10,504 nt of DNA from an uncultured Clostridia bacterium (lineage in GTDB: Bacteria; Bacillota; Clostridia; UMGS1810), in the NCBI GenBank assembly GCA_934500705.1, contig CAKSTI010000023.1:1-10504 (forward strand), given 5' to 3'. Numbering within the stretch: the stretch's first letter is position 1; every line of letters begins with the position of its first letter. The notes beneath the pieces are model-generated. The model made no database searches. It worked only from the letters and a program-made list of their open reading frames with translations, and was not told the DNA's origin. Shown piece after piece: positions 1-7,697 of this stretch. The position numbers and the translations under genes are program-made.

Positions 1-60
1 AGCTTTGACTTTACGGAGGAAAGCGCAACAGTAAGCAAAATAGATTTGTTTTCGGAATAA
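1..60 (+). CDS. 3' end of an unidentified protein (partial)
   Basis: Reading frame 1 is open from the window edge to a TAA at 58-60 and gives 19 residues ending IDLFSE. The segment is acidic with no motif that I recognise. Codon use is normal for the region, so a real C-terminus is likely but not provable from so short a piece. No hairpin terminator follows directly. What the protein does cannot be said from this window. Confidence 0.4.
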   Translation, partial: SFDFTEESATVSKIDLFSE

Positions 61-82
61 ACAGTTAAAAAGAACTGGAAAA

Positions 83-483
83 TTATATTGCGTAATCATC
101 CGCCGTACTGTAAGTCATTAAATCCGCCGGTGTTATACTGCCAAGAAATCCGTTAATCAGGCTATCGAGCTTCTTCCGCATCGGCAGTGTTTTGCATTGG
201 CTGATTCTGCCGCAAGGCGCTGCACCGTTTTCCGGGCAGGAAACATGGGAGAGCAACCCTCCGTAACACGCAGAATATCACCGGCCTTATAATCATCGGG
301 TGCACGGTAAAGGCGATAACCGCCGCCTTTACCGTGCACTCCCTCAATAAGACCGTTTTTTGAAAGCATAGTCATAATTTTTTCCATATATTTTAAGTAA
401 GAATAAAGCCTTTTTCATTCTGTAGCCTTTGATGTTTGAAATACAAGTGCCAATAAATTCAAACGGCAGCTGCAAAATCTCAT
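83..483 (-). pseudogene. Rrf2-family transcriptional regulator, broken
   Basis: Rrf2 proteins (IscR, NsrR, CymR and relatives) are winged-helix DNA-binding regulators of about 130-150 residues, many of which hold an Fe-S cluster through three cysteines. The clear core is at 261-414: KYMEKIMTMLSKNGLIEG, then GKGGGYRLYRAP and GDILRVTEG, the standard Rrf2 second helix, wing and dimer-helix start. Near 253-259 the frame shifts by what looks like one missing base. In the new frame the family C-terminus continues with VSCPENGAAPCGRISQC (C-x7-C-x5-C), then LPMRKKLDSLINGFLGSIT, to TAA at 83-85. In the first frame an upstream ATG (481-483) gives a weak match to the family N-terminus, interrupted by TGA at 415-417. 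From 483 to 83 the length fits a full family member. A sequencing error could explain the frameshift, but the in-frame stop as well makes real decay more likely. Confidence 0.75.
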
Positions 484-632
484 TATTGCCGTTTGTAAGA
501 GTTTTTATATACGAATCAAAAACAGGTGTTGGCATGGGATTTTCCCCACAATCACCCGGGATTTGTATCGTTTGCCGGAGTTTTTCTGATAAAAGTCCTT
601 AGATAACCTTAAATTACCCGTTTTATCTGTAT

Positions 633-899
633 ATGTCGGAATTTTTGATAAATCGCATTTTCCGTATATATGAATGTGTTGCCGCCGACTTGACGAACGA
701 AGATATATGCCAACTGGGAGAGTGGGCAATACAGGAACAATATGAGGATTCGTTCAGAAAATATATAGTCCTCGATGAATATGGGCAAAATGCGGTTGAT
801 GCAATTATTCGTTCGGAATTTGCACGCTGTCAGGAACAAGGCGGACTTAAAAGCACAAAAGGAATTTCTGTTGCTGTGAAAATACGTAATGTGAAGTAA
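633..899 (+). CDS. Small hypothetical protein, possibly a gene remnant
   Basis: An 88-residue frame runs from ATG 633 to TAA 897-899. I do not recognise it. The product is soluble, mixed-charge and helix-prone (for example NEDICQLGEWAIQEQYEDSF), has no signal peptide or membrane segment, and ends in a basic strand-like tail. There is no Shine-Dalgarno sequence before the ATG. The frame stays open upstream to a TAG at 600-602, so the true start may be lost. A good rho-independent terminator lies 57 bases after the stop, which suggests that this strand is or was transcribed. It could be the C-terminal remnant of a longer gene, in keeping with the broken regulator next to it. No function is proposed. 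Confidence 0.4.
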   Translation: MSEFLINRIFRIYECVAADLTNEDICQLGEWAIQEQYEDSFRKYIVLDEYGQNAVDAIIRSEFARCQEQGGLKSTKGISVAVKIRNVK

Positions 900-955
900 A
901 TATTTAAGGCAAAGGTGTTCCTGAAACTGTTAAACTACTTTTATTATATTATAAC

Positions 956-1006
956 AAAAGCCTCAATTACTGATTAAATCAAGCAGCGGTTGAGGCTTTT
1001 TGTTTT
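956..1006 (+). terminator. Rho-independent terminator after the 633-899 ORF
   Basis: A perfect 11-bp stem (AAAAGCCTCAA at 956-966 with TTGAGGCTTTT at 990-1000) encloses a 23-base loop and runs into a T-rich tail (TGTTTT). The T tract favours plus-strand use. Confidence 0.8.
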
Positions 1007-1041
1007 ATATGTACAAATATTATTTTATATCAAATTTACAC

Positions 1042-1070
1042 TTGACTTATTTTTGATTTTGAGCAATACT
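1042..1070 (+). promoter_or_regulatory. Sigma-A type promoter of the leader unit
   Basis: TTGACT (1042-1047), a 17-base spacer and AATACT (1065-1070) form a plausible promoter. TATGAT (1070-1075) is closer to the -10 consensus, but its 22-base spacing from TTGACT is too long. Transcription would begin near 1077, about 30 bases before the leader ORF. Confidence 0.55.
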
Positions 1071-1106
1071 ATGATACTGAAAAAGCGGAAGAAGGGAGTG
1101 GTTGAT

Positions 1107-1169
1107 ATGAGATGGTGTTATTTACAGATAACAGAAAAACCGAAATCAGTATACTTGCCAAATGTGTAA
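1107..1169 (+). CDS. 20-residue leader peptide ORF
   Basis: ATG at 1107 is preceded by GAAGGGAG (1091-1098) at ideal spacing, one of the strongest ribosome binding sites in the window. The ORF encodes MRWCYLQITEKPKSVYLPNV and ends with TAA at 1167-1169. It has no signal peptide. Its second half (from about codon 10) lies on the left arm of the terminator hairpin, so a ribosome on this ORF would physically affect the fold. This arrangement is typical of translation-coupled attenuators upstream of antibiotic-resistance and amino-acid genes. The gene that would be controlled is not present: the next gene has its own promoter beyond the terminator. It could be an orphan from a lost element or a short transcript with its own role. 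Homology to a known leader could not be checked. Confidence 0.5.
   Translation: MRWCYLQITEKPKSVYLPNV
1116..1133 (+). promoter_or_regulatory. Small hairpin inside the leader ORF
   Basis: TGTTAT (1116-1121) pairs with ATAACA (1128-1133) around a 6-base loop. It sits immediately 5' of the terminator stem, where an upstream pausing or competing hairpin is placed in attenuators. It is short and AT-rich, so it may be weak. Confidence 0.35.
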
Positions 1170-1192
1170 GATATTGATTTCGGTTTGTTTTT
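1134..1192 (+). terminator. Rho-independent terminator / attenuator hairpin
   Basis: AAACCGAAATCA (1137-1148) pairs perfectly with TGATTTCGGTTT (1175-1186). The stem can extend inward through GTAT/ATAT with one G-U pair. It is followed by GTTTTTTT. The left arm is coding sequence of the 20-codon ORF at 1107-1169, which makes this an attenuator candidate and not only an end-of-gene terminator. Confidence 0.8.
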
Positions 1193-1248
1193 TTATATGG
1201 ATATTTATATATAACGCAGATTATTTCGGAGGATATGTAAAAAATCCC

Positions 1249-1277
1249 TTGCATTGTACCTCTATGTGGTATATAAT
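1249..1277 (+). promoter_or_regulatory. Sigma-A promoter of the subtilase gene
   Basis: TTGCAT (1249-1254), a 17-base spacer and a perfect TATAAT (1272-1277). Transcription is expected near 1284, giving a 5' leader of about 24 bases before the ATG at 1308. Its position after the 1134-1192 terminator makes the protease transcript independent of the leader unit. Confidence 0.75.
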
Positions 1278-1307
1278 TTTAATAATACCAAAAAGGGGAA
1301 TTGTGAA

Positions 1308-4300
1308 ATGGTCAAAAAAATAATTGCAATATTGATGACGTTCTTTCTCGTACCCGTCTCCGCAGCGTTTGCGGCACCTGTTCCGGACGGCGGCAAGGTC
1401 ACGCTTATCGTTGAGGTGAGCGGAGGTTCGGTGCTTGGGGCAAAGGCGGCGGCAGAAAGCGGAGCAAAGCAGTTTTTGCAGAGCGAGGAAGCAAAAGAGC
1501 TCGAAAAAAGGATAAAAAGCAAACAAAAGAGCGTAATGAGTGCGCTCGGCAAAGAAGTGAGCGGCACAGTCGAAAAAGGATATGCGTATACCTGTGTTTT
1601 TAACGGATTTTCCGTTGAAGCATACAAAAGCGACATCAAAAAAATAAAGGCTCTGCCAAATGTTGAAAACGTATATATTTCCGGCAAGCACGAGCCGTAC
1701 AGCGGCGAAACACGGGAAGTTTCTGCGGGCGGCTGCTGCGAGATGATGAACACGGAGTATATGCACCAAAACGGATATACCGGACAAGGTATGGTTATGG
1801 CGATTGTCGACTGGGGATTTGATGCCGGGCACGAAATTTTTAAAGGCACGGTTCAAGGCGCAAGACTTTCAAAGAACGATATAGCAGATATTATTCAGGG
1901 CAAAACCCTCTCTGTCAGTACGGCAGGCGGCGTTACCGCAGACAGAGTATATCGGAGCGAAAAAATTCCGTATGCGTATAACTACGGTAATAAAACCTGT
2001 GACACCTTTACTGCGGACTCCTCTCACGGCACTCACGTTGCCGGAATAGCCGGGGGGAACAACGGAACAGACCCGAACGGCGATAAATTTACCGGAACGG
2101 CTCCCGACGCACAGCTCATTTTGATGGCGTGTCCAAATCTCTACGATGCCGATACAATCGCAGCCATAGACGACGCAGTAAAGCTTGGTGCAGACGTTAT
2201 AAACGCCAGCTTTGGGCAGATTTATAACGAGGAGAACTCTCCGATGGAAAAGGCGGTAAACACGGCAATAAAAGCCGGGGTGATTTTTTCTGCGGCGGCA
2301 GGGAACAGTTCGAGAGGTTACGATGGGAACCCTGTCAAGCCGGAAAACATAGACTACGGAACAAGCGGCACACCTAACAGTTTCAGTGCTTCAATGTCGG
2401 TTGCGTCCGCCGATAACACCGCTCGCTGGGAGTACTTTTATACTATGTCGGTCGGCTCTGATACGGTCGGATTTTCCGATGAGAACAAAAGCGCAAGCTT
2501 TGTGAAAAAGTTCAGCGGCAATGCGGTTGAGTATGTGTATGTCGGAACCGGCTCGGCTGACGAATTTTGCGGCAAAGATGTAAACGGAAAAATTGCGCTG
2601 ATGGAAAGAGGATACTCAAAGCCTTTTGCCGATAGGATTAAAAACGCAAAAAATGCAGGAGCTGTCGGTGCGGTATTCATCAACCGGGAGGATGCAATAA
2701 ATATAAATATTGCGCAGGAGAGTTTGGGGGATATGCCAACGGCGGTGATAAAATTGTCCGACGGCGATACGCTCCGCAATGCCGCAGACAGAAAAATCAA
2801 AACCGACGCTAATGTTCGTGCGGCAGAGGCTCACAGCAATAATACCGTTATAAGCGATTTTTCAACGTGGGGTGTAAATTCCACACTGGAATTAAAGCCG
2901 GAAATTACCGCACCCGGCGGCTATATATTCTCCTCCGTCAACAATAATCAATACGGCAGTAAGAACGGCACATCAATGGCTGCGCCGCACATAACCGGTG
3001 CCGCTGCTCTGTTGAAACAGTATATCGGTGCGCACTCCGAAACATACGGAAATCCCACCGGTACAGAGCTGACGGAACTTGTTGAAAACCTTATGATGAG
3101 TTCCGCTGACGTTTTGATACAGGATACGGAAAATAAAATTCCCTATTCGCCGAGAGTGCAGGGCGCCGGTATGATTAATCTTAAAAAAGCGGTCGGCACA
3201 CCCGTAATTCTTATAGGCGGAACATACGGCGATGGCGAAGATGTATTCGAGAAATCCAAAATAAGTCAAGGCGAGCTTGACTCAAACAACTTTGACTTAA
3301 AGTTCAAAGCTAAAAATCTGACAGGCGCTGCCGTTACGTATGATAAAGTGAGTTTGACAGTTGTTACGGACGGTGTTGACGGGGACGGATATGTAGGCAA
3401 TATGCGAAAGCTGAAATTTACCGCAACCCTCCCCCAAAGCGTGACTGTTCCGGCAAAGGGCGAAACGGAAATTACAATACCGGTTACGCTCGATGAAGGC
3501 GACATCGGCAGTAATATCAGCGTCTTTAAAAACGGATTTTTTGTTGACGGATTTGTATATCTCGAAAAGATCGACGGCAGCATACCGGAAATCAGCATAC
3601 CGTTTACCGGATTTTACGGCGGCTGGGGCAAGGCACCTGCACTGGATATGCCGTCTCTGAGCGGAAATGCAGTAATTCCGGACGGCACATATCTGTGTTC
3701 GTCTTCGTACAGAATGCCCGACGGCAGCTGCTCGGAAGAGGAAACGTACTATGTTATGGGGACGAACATCTTTGTTGACTCATCGGACGGTGCATACGGG
3801 GATTTCTGCTCCGAGGAATACGCCGGTATTTCTCCGGACTTAAACGGCGAGTTTGACGGGATAGGCGCAATGATAACGCCGCTGAGGCAGCTCGGAAAAA
3901 CAGAATTTTCCATAATCGATGCCGACGGAAAGGAGATTTGTAATCAAACGGATACGAACCCCGATACCGGTGAACCGTATTATGCGGGGAAATTCGGACT
4001 TTCGTATCTCAGCCCGACGTACAACACGGCAAGTCTTGCAGATGGTGACTATAAATTTAAGGTAAATTCCGGATTTTACGGGCAAAAGGAATACAGTGCA
4101 AACGAAAATTTAGAGATGAAGTTTTACGTTGACAGAGAAAAGCCGGTTATTGCAAAGTATGAAAAGCGTTCCGAAGGCGAAAAAACATACCTTGATATTT
4201 GCGCAACAGACAATAGGTATTTAATGGGATTTGTACTCAGCGGAACAAAGAACGGCGAGTCATTTTGCGAGGTGTATCCTATAAAGGGCAGCAAAAGCGC

Positions 4301-4685
4301 AGGGCACATCTTTGACATAACCGGCGTTGATACGGACAGTTTATCGGCAGAGGCAGTCGATTATGCAATGAACAGCACAATCAGAACAGAAGCCGGGCTT
4401 GATATTGCACTTGCCGGCAAGAACGGAAACAGTTTCTCGTTTGCAATGAGCAACACGAGCGGAGGCGAAATCTCGGCGTCTGTTGCCGTTGCACTTTACA
4501 GAAACGGAGAACTTGCGGGAGTAAAAAGCAAAGATATGAGTATTCCCGATGGTAAATCGACAGAGAGCTTCACTGTTTCCAACAGTGGGTTTGACACGGT
4601 AAAGGTTTTTGTATGGGACGGATTTGCGGATATACAGCCGCTGTATCCCGTATTTGAATTTGATTTGAATAAGCAAACAAGTTAG
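1308..4685 (+). CDS. Secreted subtilisin-family (S8) serine protease with PA insert
   Basis: A 1125-residue extracellular endopeptidase. Start: ATG 1308 has AGGGGA (1294-1299) at 8 bases and opens directly on a signal peptide (cleavage near AFA|AP, residues 22-23). The in-frame upstream start at 1254 would overlap the promoter. Residues 23 to about 128 look like an I9-type propeptide. The triad is visible: Asp168 (AIVDWGFD), His240 (HGTHVAG) and Ser556 (NGTSMAAPH), with oxyanion Asn333 (AAAGNSS). A protease-associated domain lies at about 402-497 between Asn and Ser, as in lactocepin and C5a peptidase. An Fn3-like beta domain follows from about 635. The last 90 residues form a beta module ending KVFVWDGFADIQPLYP, a type common in clostridial secreted proteins. 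There is no LPxTG, SLH or membrane anchor, so it is probably released or held non-covalently. Substrate unknown. Confidence 0.93.
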   Translation: MVKKIIAILMTFFLVPVSAAFAAPVPDGGKVTLIVEVSGGSVLGAKAAAESGAKQFLQSEEAKELEKRIKSKQKSVMSALGKEVSGTVEKGYAYTCVFNGFSVEAYKSDIKKIKALPNVENVYISGKHEPYSGETREVSAGGCCEMMNTEYMHQNGYTGQGMVMAIVDWGFDAGHEIFKGTVQGARLSKNDIADIIQGKTLSVSTAGGVTADRVYRSEKIPYAYNYGNKTCDTFTADSSHGTHVAGIAGGNNGTDPNGDKFTGTAPDAQLILMACPNLYDADTIAAIDDAVKLGADVINASFGQIYNEENSPMEKAVNTAIKAGVIFSAAAGNSSRGYDGNPVKPENIDYGTSGTPNSFSASMSVASADNTARWEYFYTMSVGSDTVGFSDENKSASFVKKFSGNAVEYVYVGTGSADEFCGKDVNGKIALMERGYSKPFADRIKNAKNAGAVGAVFINREDAININIAQESLGDMPTAVIKLSDGDTLRNAADRKIKTDANVRAAEAHSNNTVISDFSTWGVNSTLELKPEITAPGGYIFSSVNNNQYGSKNGTSMAAPHITGAAALLKQYIGAHSETYGNPTGTELTELVENLMMSSADVLIQDTENKIPYSPRVQGAGMINLKKAVGTPVILIGGTYGDGEDVFEKSKISQGELDSNNFDLKFKAKNLTGAAVTYDKVSLTVVTDGVDGDGYVGNMRKLKFTATLPQSVTVPAKGETEITIPVTLDEGDIGSNISVFKNGFFVDGFVYLEKIDGSIPEISIPFTGFYGGWGKAPALDMPSLSGNAVIPDGTYLCSSSYRMPDGSCSEEETYYVMGTNIFVDSSDGAYGDFCSEEYAGISPDLNGEFDGIGAMITPLRQLGKTEFSIIDADGKEICNQTDTNPDTGEPYYAGKFGLSYLSPTYNTASLADGDYKFKVNSGFYGQKEYSANENLEMKFYVDREKPVIAKYEKRSEGEKTYLDICATDNRYLMGFVLSGTKNGESFCEVYPIKGSKSAGHIFDITGVDTDSLSAEAVDYAMNSTIRTEAGLDIALAGKNGNSFSFAMSNTSGGEISASVAVALYRNGELAGVKSKDMSIPDGKSTESFTVSNSGFDTVKVFVWDGFADIQPLYPVFEFDLNKQTS

Positions 4686-4729
4686 CGTGCGCAGAAGCGG
4701 CTTAGACCTGTAAGAAATTGAGGTGCACT

Positions 4730-4933
4730 ATGAGTAAATACACACCCCTGTGGAAATATGTTAAAAACATCGGTGATGAAGCATTAATAATGACATTTGC
4801 CGGGATTGAAAACATTGCCGGAGTGCCGGTAGACCACTCATTTTTGAGGTATAAAAAGGAGCTTGCGGAATACGGCTGGCGTGTTGCAAAAATATCGATG
4901 AAGGACCGAACGGTCACGTTTGAAAAAATATAG
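4730..4933 (+). CDS. DUF7662-like small protein
   Basis: A 67-residue cytoplasmic protein of unknown function. ATG 4730 follows GAGGTG (4720-4725) at proper spacing, and an in-frame TTG at 4718 overlaps that site and is unlikely to be used. The pattern SKYTPLWKYVKN, then ALIMTFAGIENIAG, then a charged helix, then GWRVAKISMKDRTVTFEK, fits my memory of the DUF7662 family (YxPLxxYL, LTFxEIExILG, GWxVxxVdxxxxxVxF). The central region, where the family has a tryptophan-containing loop, appears shortened here. It begins 44 bases after the protease stop with no terminator between, so the two are likely co-transcribed and share the terminator at 4934-4977. No functional link to the protease is evident. 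The family assignment was made by eye and not by search. Confidence 0.65.
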   Translation: MSKYTPLWKYVKNIGDEALIMTFAGIENIAGVPVDHSFLRYKKELAEYGWRVAKISMKDRTVTFEKI

Positions 4934-4977
4934 AAAAGGGGGCTGTAAAAAACCGAAGTTTTTTACAGCCCCCTTTT
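4934..4977. terminator. Bidirectional terminator between convergent genes
   Basis: A perfect 20-bp inverted repeat (4934-4953 with 4958-4977) surrounds a 4-base loop. It starts right after the stop of the 4730-4933 gene and lies 71 bases beyond the stop of the minus-strand gene 5049-7577. T tracts occur on both sides, so it can serve both genes. Read on the minus strand the loop is C(UUCG)G, the extra-stable tetraloop. Confidence 0.9.
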
Positions 4978-5048
4978 TATTGTAAACACATGCGCCACGT
5001 GCCTGTTGCGGCGTCATTTTTGAAAGATATTTGTTAAGCGAATTGTTT

Positions 5049-7577
5049 TTAATATATCGCATACAAAAGTTTAACCGCCTCTGCCCGTGTAATGGTGTTT
5101 ACCGGTCTTACGGTTCCGTCCTCGTATCCGCCGACAACGCCGAGGGAATACAGCTTGTCGAACGCCGCAAGCGACCAGCTCGGAATTGCGCTCCTGTCTG
5201 CGAACGGCGCATTTTGCGTGCGTACACCGCTTGCCGTTATTCGGCTCAGTACCGTTATTGCCTCGGCTCTCGTAAGACTTGCCGACGGGTCAAACACTAC
5301 CTTGCCGCCGTCATCTCTGCCTTGCATTACCTTCATATCAACAAGCGCCTTTACGTGATTTTGCGCCCAGGCAGGCACGGCGGAGGCGTCGGCGGTGTCG
5401 AGTTTTTTGTCGGCATAGACGCTCGTGTCGATGCCTTGGAGATTTGCAACCATAACCGCAAATTCCGCCCTTGTCACATTTGCGGACGGGTTGAATACCG
5501 TATTTCCGCCGCTTTCAAAGCCGTTTACTATTCCGTAGAAGTTCATATACGATATATAGTCCCTCGCCCAGTGATTTTGCGTGTCGGCAAAAATATTGCT
5601 GTATGCACTCCCGCCGATGGTGTAATACGCCGTGCTCACAAGACCGGCATTGTTTGTGATGTTTACGCTTATCTTGTGGGAGAGATTGTCGCCGAAAACG
5701 AGATTTACACTGTCGCCGTTCAGTGCGGCGTCAACCCTCTGTCCGTCCGCACGGACGATTATTTTGTCGCTTTCAAGGCCTATACCCTTTGTGTTTAAAA
5801 AGCTGATTTTAAGCTGTGACGGCGCCGTTTCCTCAAAGCTGATGTCCGTGTATGCGTCCGCCCCTGCGGTAACGGTTACGCCTATCCGTGCGCTTGCCGT
5901 TCCGGCGGAAACCTCAATGTAACCTTTGGACGGCGTTTCCGATGCGGTAAAGTAACCGTTGGTGTCCACCGTGCCTATGTTTCCGCTCTCCGAAACGCAC
6001 TTCCAGGTGTAACAGCTGTCGTCGGAAATCAGTTTCTTTCTGCCGGCGTACGCCGTTGCCGTGAGGTTTACGGAGTCCGTGCACGAAATTGTGATGTCCG
6101 ACACCGCATTGCCCGTGTCCTGATTATACACGGTCAGCGAGCTTGGGTTGTCATAGCAGTTGACCGTTGCCGTTCCGCTTGCCCCTCCGCCCGAAACGCT
6201 CACCTTAACCTCGCCGCTGCCCGTTATGCGCACCGAGCCGTCCGTTGATGTTGAGCCGTCCGGAGCGGTAAATGTCAGCTCATTTGGCAGCGGTGCTTTG
6301 TAATATCCGCTGTCGGTCGCAAGGACGGAGAAGTTCTGCGTTGCGCCGGACAAATAGTTTCCGCCGTACGGGTAGAGAAAAAGCCTCTGCGCCGTTCCCG
6401 TTTTTTCGGCAGTGTTGTATATGCCGATGAACGTTGCAACCTTTCTTGCCGAGCCGTCGGAGGGCTTGTTTATCATAGAAAAACTGTCGTTTCCGGGGTA
6501 AATAGTGCCTATGCTTGTCGAGCCGCCGCCGTCCAAATTGACGGCGTCTACACAGCCGAGTTCTTTGAGCCTTGCCGACAGGGTTTTGAGCCTTACTCCG
6601 TAGCTGTGGCCGCTCTGCCTGCCGTCAATGGTGTAGAAAATCAGCGTGCCGTCAGCCTTAATTCCAAATGCACTGCGTGGTGCGGCAGAGTTGTCCACGT
6701 CTTGAATTTCGCCGTTTTTAATCAGTCTGCCCCCCGTGCAGCCGAGGGCGTATTTTGCATTGTTCCACCGCTCGTCACCCTCGGCGCTTGTGTTGATTGT
6801 CACCTGTGCGCCTACGGTAAACAGCTTCATCTGTTCGAGCATTTCCGCCGGAACACGGCTGTCCGCAGTCAGCACGATTTTGCCCTTGGGTATTTCCACA
6901 GCGCCGCTGTCCTCTGTTATGCTCTCAACAACGCCCGTCACGCTTGAACCGAGCGTCAGCGAGCCGCTCAGCGAACCGATTACCACATTAATACCGGGGT
7001 CGCTCGCCTGCGTAGTGTCGCTGAATTTGTCATCGAGCATATATATTACGTAAGGCTGACGGAACTTATTAAAGTTGTATATCTCAACCGTAGCGTCGCC
7101 CACGTTTATTGTAGTGTTTATTTTAAGCGGAGCTATAAACGCCGTTCCGTCAGCGTTTATGCCTATTGAGTCCATTGTGGTTGAGTCCTTTGTCACAAGT
7201 ACCCCGTTTTCAATCTGGTGGCTCATCGGCACACCTGTCTGAAAGGAGAAAAAGTCGGAATTCATAAGCATCACGGGGTATATGCCCGATGTAAGGAGTG
7301 CGTTTGACATCTGCTGAACCGTACGCTTGCCGTACAAATACCAGTCGCTCACCGCAACGGGAACGGCATTGGTATTCGGCGTGTACTCCACAAAGTTTTC
7401 CGTTTGCAGTCCCACACCGGACTGGTCGCTGTAAAAGCTGTTTGTAACAAGCGTTGCGCCGGAGGCAATGTCAATCTGCTCGTGCCTTATGCTCTCCGAG
7501 CCGAGTATGGAGGCAAATGCCGTGCTCTGTATTAAGAGGGCAGAGAGTGCAACGCTCAAAATTCTTTTTATCTTCAT
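5049..7577 (-). CDS. SLH-anchored secreted phosphodiester glycosidase (NAGPA family)
   Basis: 842 residues. The start ATG at 7577 follows AAAAGGG at about 10 bases and opens on a signal peptide (cleavage near AFA|SI, about residue 22). Residues of about 95-395 form a phosphodiester glycosidase domain (PF09992), the family of the enzyme that uncovers mannose-6-phosphate by removing GlcNAc from a phosphodiester. Family signatures are LMNSDFF, TGGRLIKNGE, PRSAFGI (Arg301) and VNLDGGGSTS (Asn347-Ser353). Residues of about 400-655 are Ig-like beta repeats. Residues 661-842 are three SLH modules with TRAE motifs, which bind pyruvylated secondary wall polymers, so the enzyme is held on the outer surface. 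Related bacterial enzymes are thought to trim sugar-phosphate bonds in exopolymers or wall teichoic-type polymers; the substrate here is not known. Single-gene transcript, convergent to the protease operon and divergent from the dockerin gene. Confidence 0.92.
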   Translation of the reverse strand: MKIKRILSVALSALLIQSTAFASILGSESIRHEQIDIASGATLVTNSFYSDQSGVGLQTENFVEYTPNTNAVPVAVSDWYLYGKRTVQQMSNALLTSGIYPVMLMNSDFFSFQTGVPMSHQIENGVLVTKDSTTMDSIGINADGTAFIAPLKINTTINVGDATVEIYNFNKFRQPYVIYMLDDKFSDTTQASDPGINVVIGSLSGSLTLGSSVTGVVESITEDSGAVEIPKGKIVLTADSRVPAEMLEQMKLFTVGAQVTINTSAEGDERWNNAKYALGCTGGRLIKNGEIQDVDNSAAPRSAFGIKADGTLIFYTIDGRQSGHSYGVRLKTLSARLKELGCVDAVNLDGGGSTSIGTIYPGNDSFSMINKPSDGSARKVATFIGIYNTAEKTGTAQRLFLYPYGGNYLSGATQNFSVLATDSGYYKAPLPNELTFTAPDGSTSTDGSVRITGSGEVKVSVSGGGASGTATVNCYDNPSSLTVYNQDTGNAVSDITISCTDSVNLTATAYAGRKKLISDDSCYTWKCVSESGNIGTVDTNGYFTASETPSKGYIEVSAGTASARIGVTVTAGADAYTDISFEETAPSQLKISFLNTKGIGLESDKIIVRADGQRVDAALNGDSVNLVFGDNLSHKISVNITNNAGLVSTAYYTIGGSAYSNIFADTQNHWARDYISYMNFYGIVNGFESGGNTVFNPSANVTRAEFAVMVANLQGIDTSVYADKKLDTADASAVPAWAQNHVKALVDMKVMQGRDDGGKVVFDPSASLTRAEAITVLSRITASGVRTQNAPFADRSAIPSWSLAAFDKLYSLGVVGGYEDGTVRPVNTITRAEAVKLLYAIY

Positions 7578-7617
7578 TATTATAACACCCTTTTCATCAT
7601 ATTGTATCTAATTTAAG

Positions 7618-7646
7618 AGTATACCAGATTTCACGGCACACATAAA
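7618..7646 (-). promoter_or_regulatory. Extended -10 promoter of the SLH glycosidase gene
   Basis: On the minus strand TGGTATACT gives an extended -10 (TATACT at 7618-7623, TG at 7625-7626). A weak -35 TTTATG (7641-7646) lies 17 bases away. The 5' leader would be about 35 bases. Confidence 0.5.
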
Positions 7647-7697
7647 GAATAATTACAAAATTTTAACGAGGTATTAATATTTTTTTAATAAACTGTG

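Noticed and set aside
344..535. Minus-strand 63-residue ORF with a fair RBS
   Set aside because: Its C-terminal part reads the Rrf2 core in the wrong frame, and its N-terminal part matches nothing I know. It overlaps the better-supported Rrf2 pseudogene.
1070..1075. TATGAT as the -10 of the leader promoter
   Set aside because: It is 22 bases from TTGACT; AATACT at 17 bases fits better, although its match is weaker.
1228..1240. GGAGG followed by ATG TAA, a possible start-stop element
   Set aside because: Only two bases separate GGAGG from the ATG, and it lies upstream of the predicted transcription start of the protease.
1254..1307. In-frame upstream start adding 18 residues to the protease
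   Set aside because: It overlaps the -35/-10 promoter, has no RBS, and would place a polar stretch before the signal peptide.
1221..1856. 211-residue minus-strand ORF
   Set aside because: It is antisense to the signal peptide, propeptide and catalytic Asp region of the protease, whose frame is strongly supported.
5031..5798. 255-residue plus-strand ORF
   Set aside because: It is antisense to the SLH and Ig-like part of the glycosidase gene, rich in Arg, Cys and Tyr as shadow frames are, and has no RBS.
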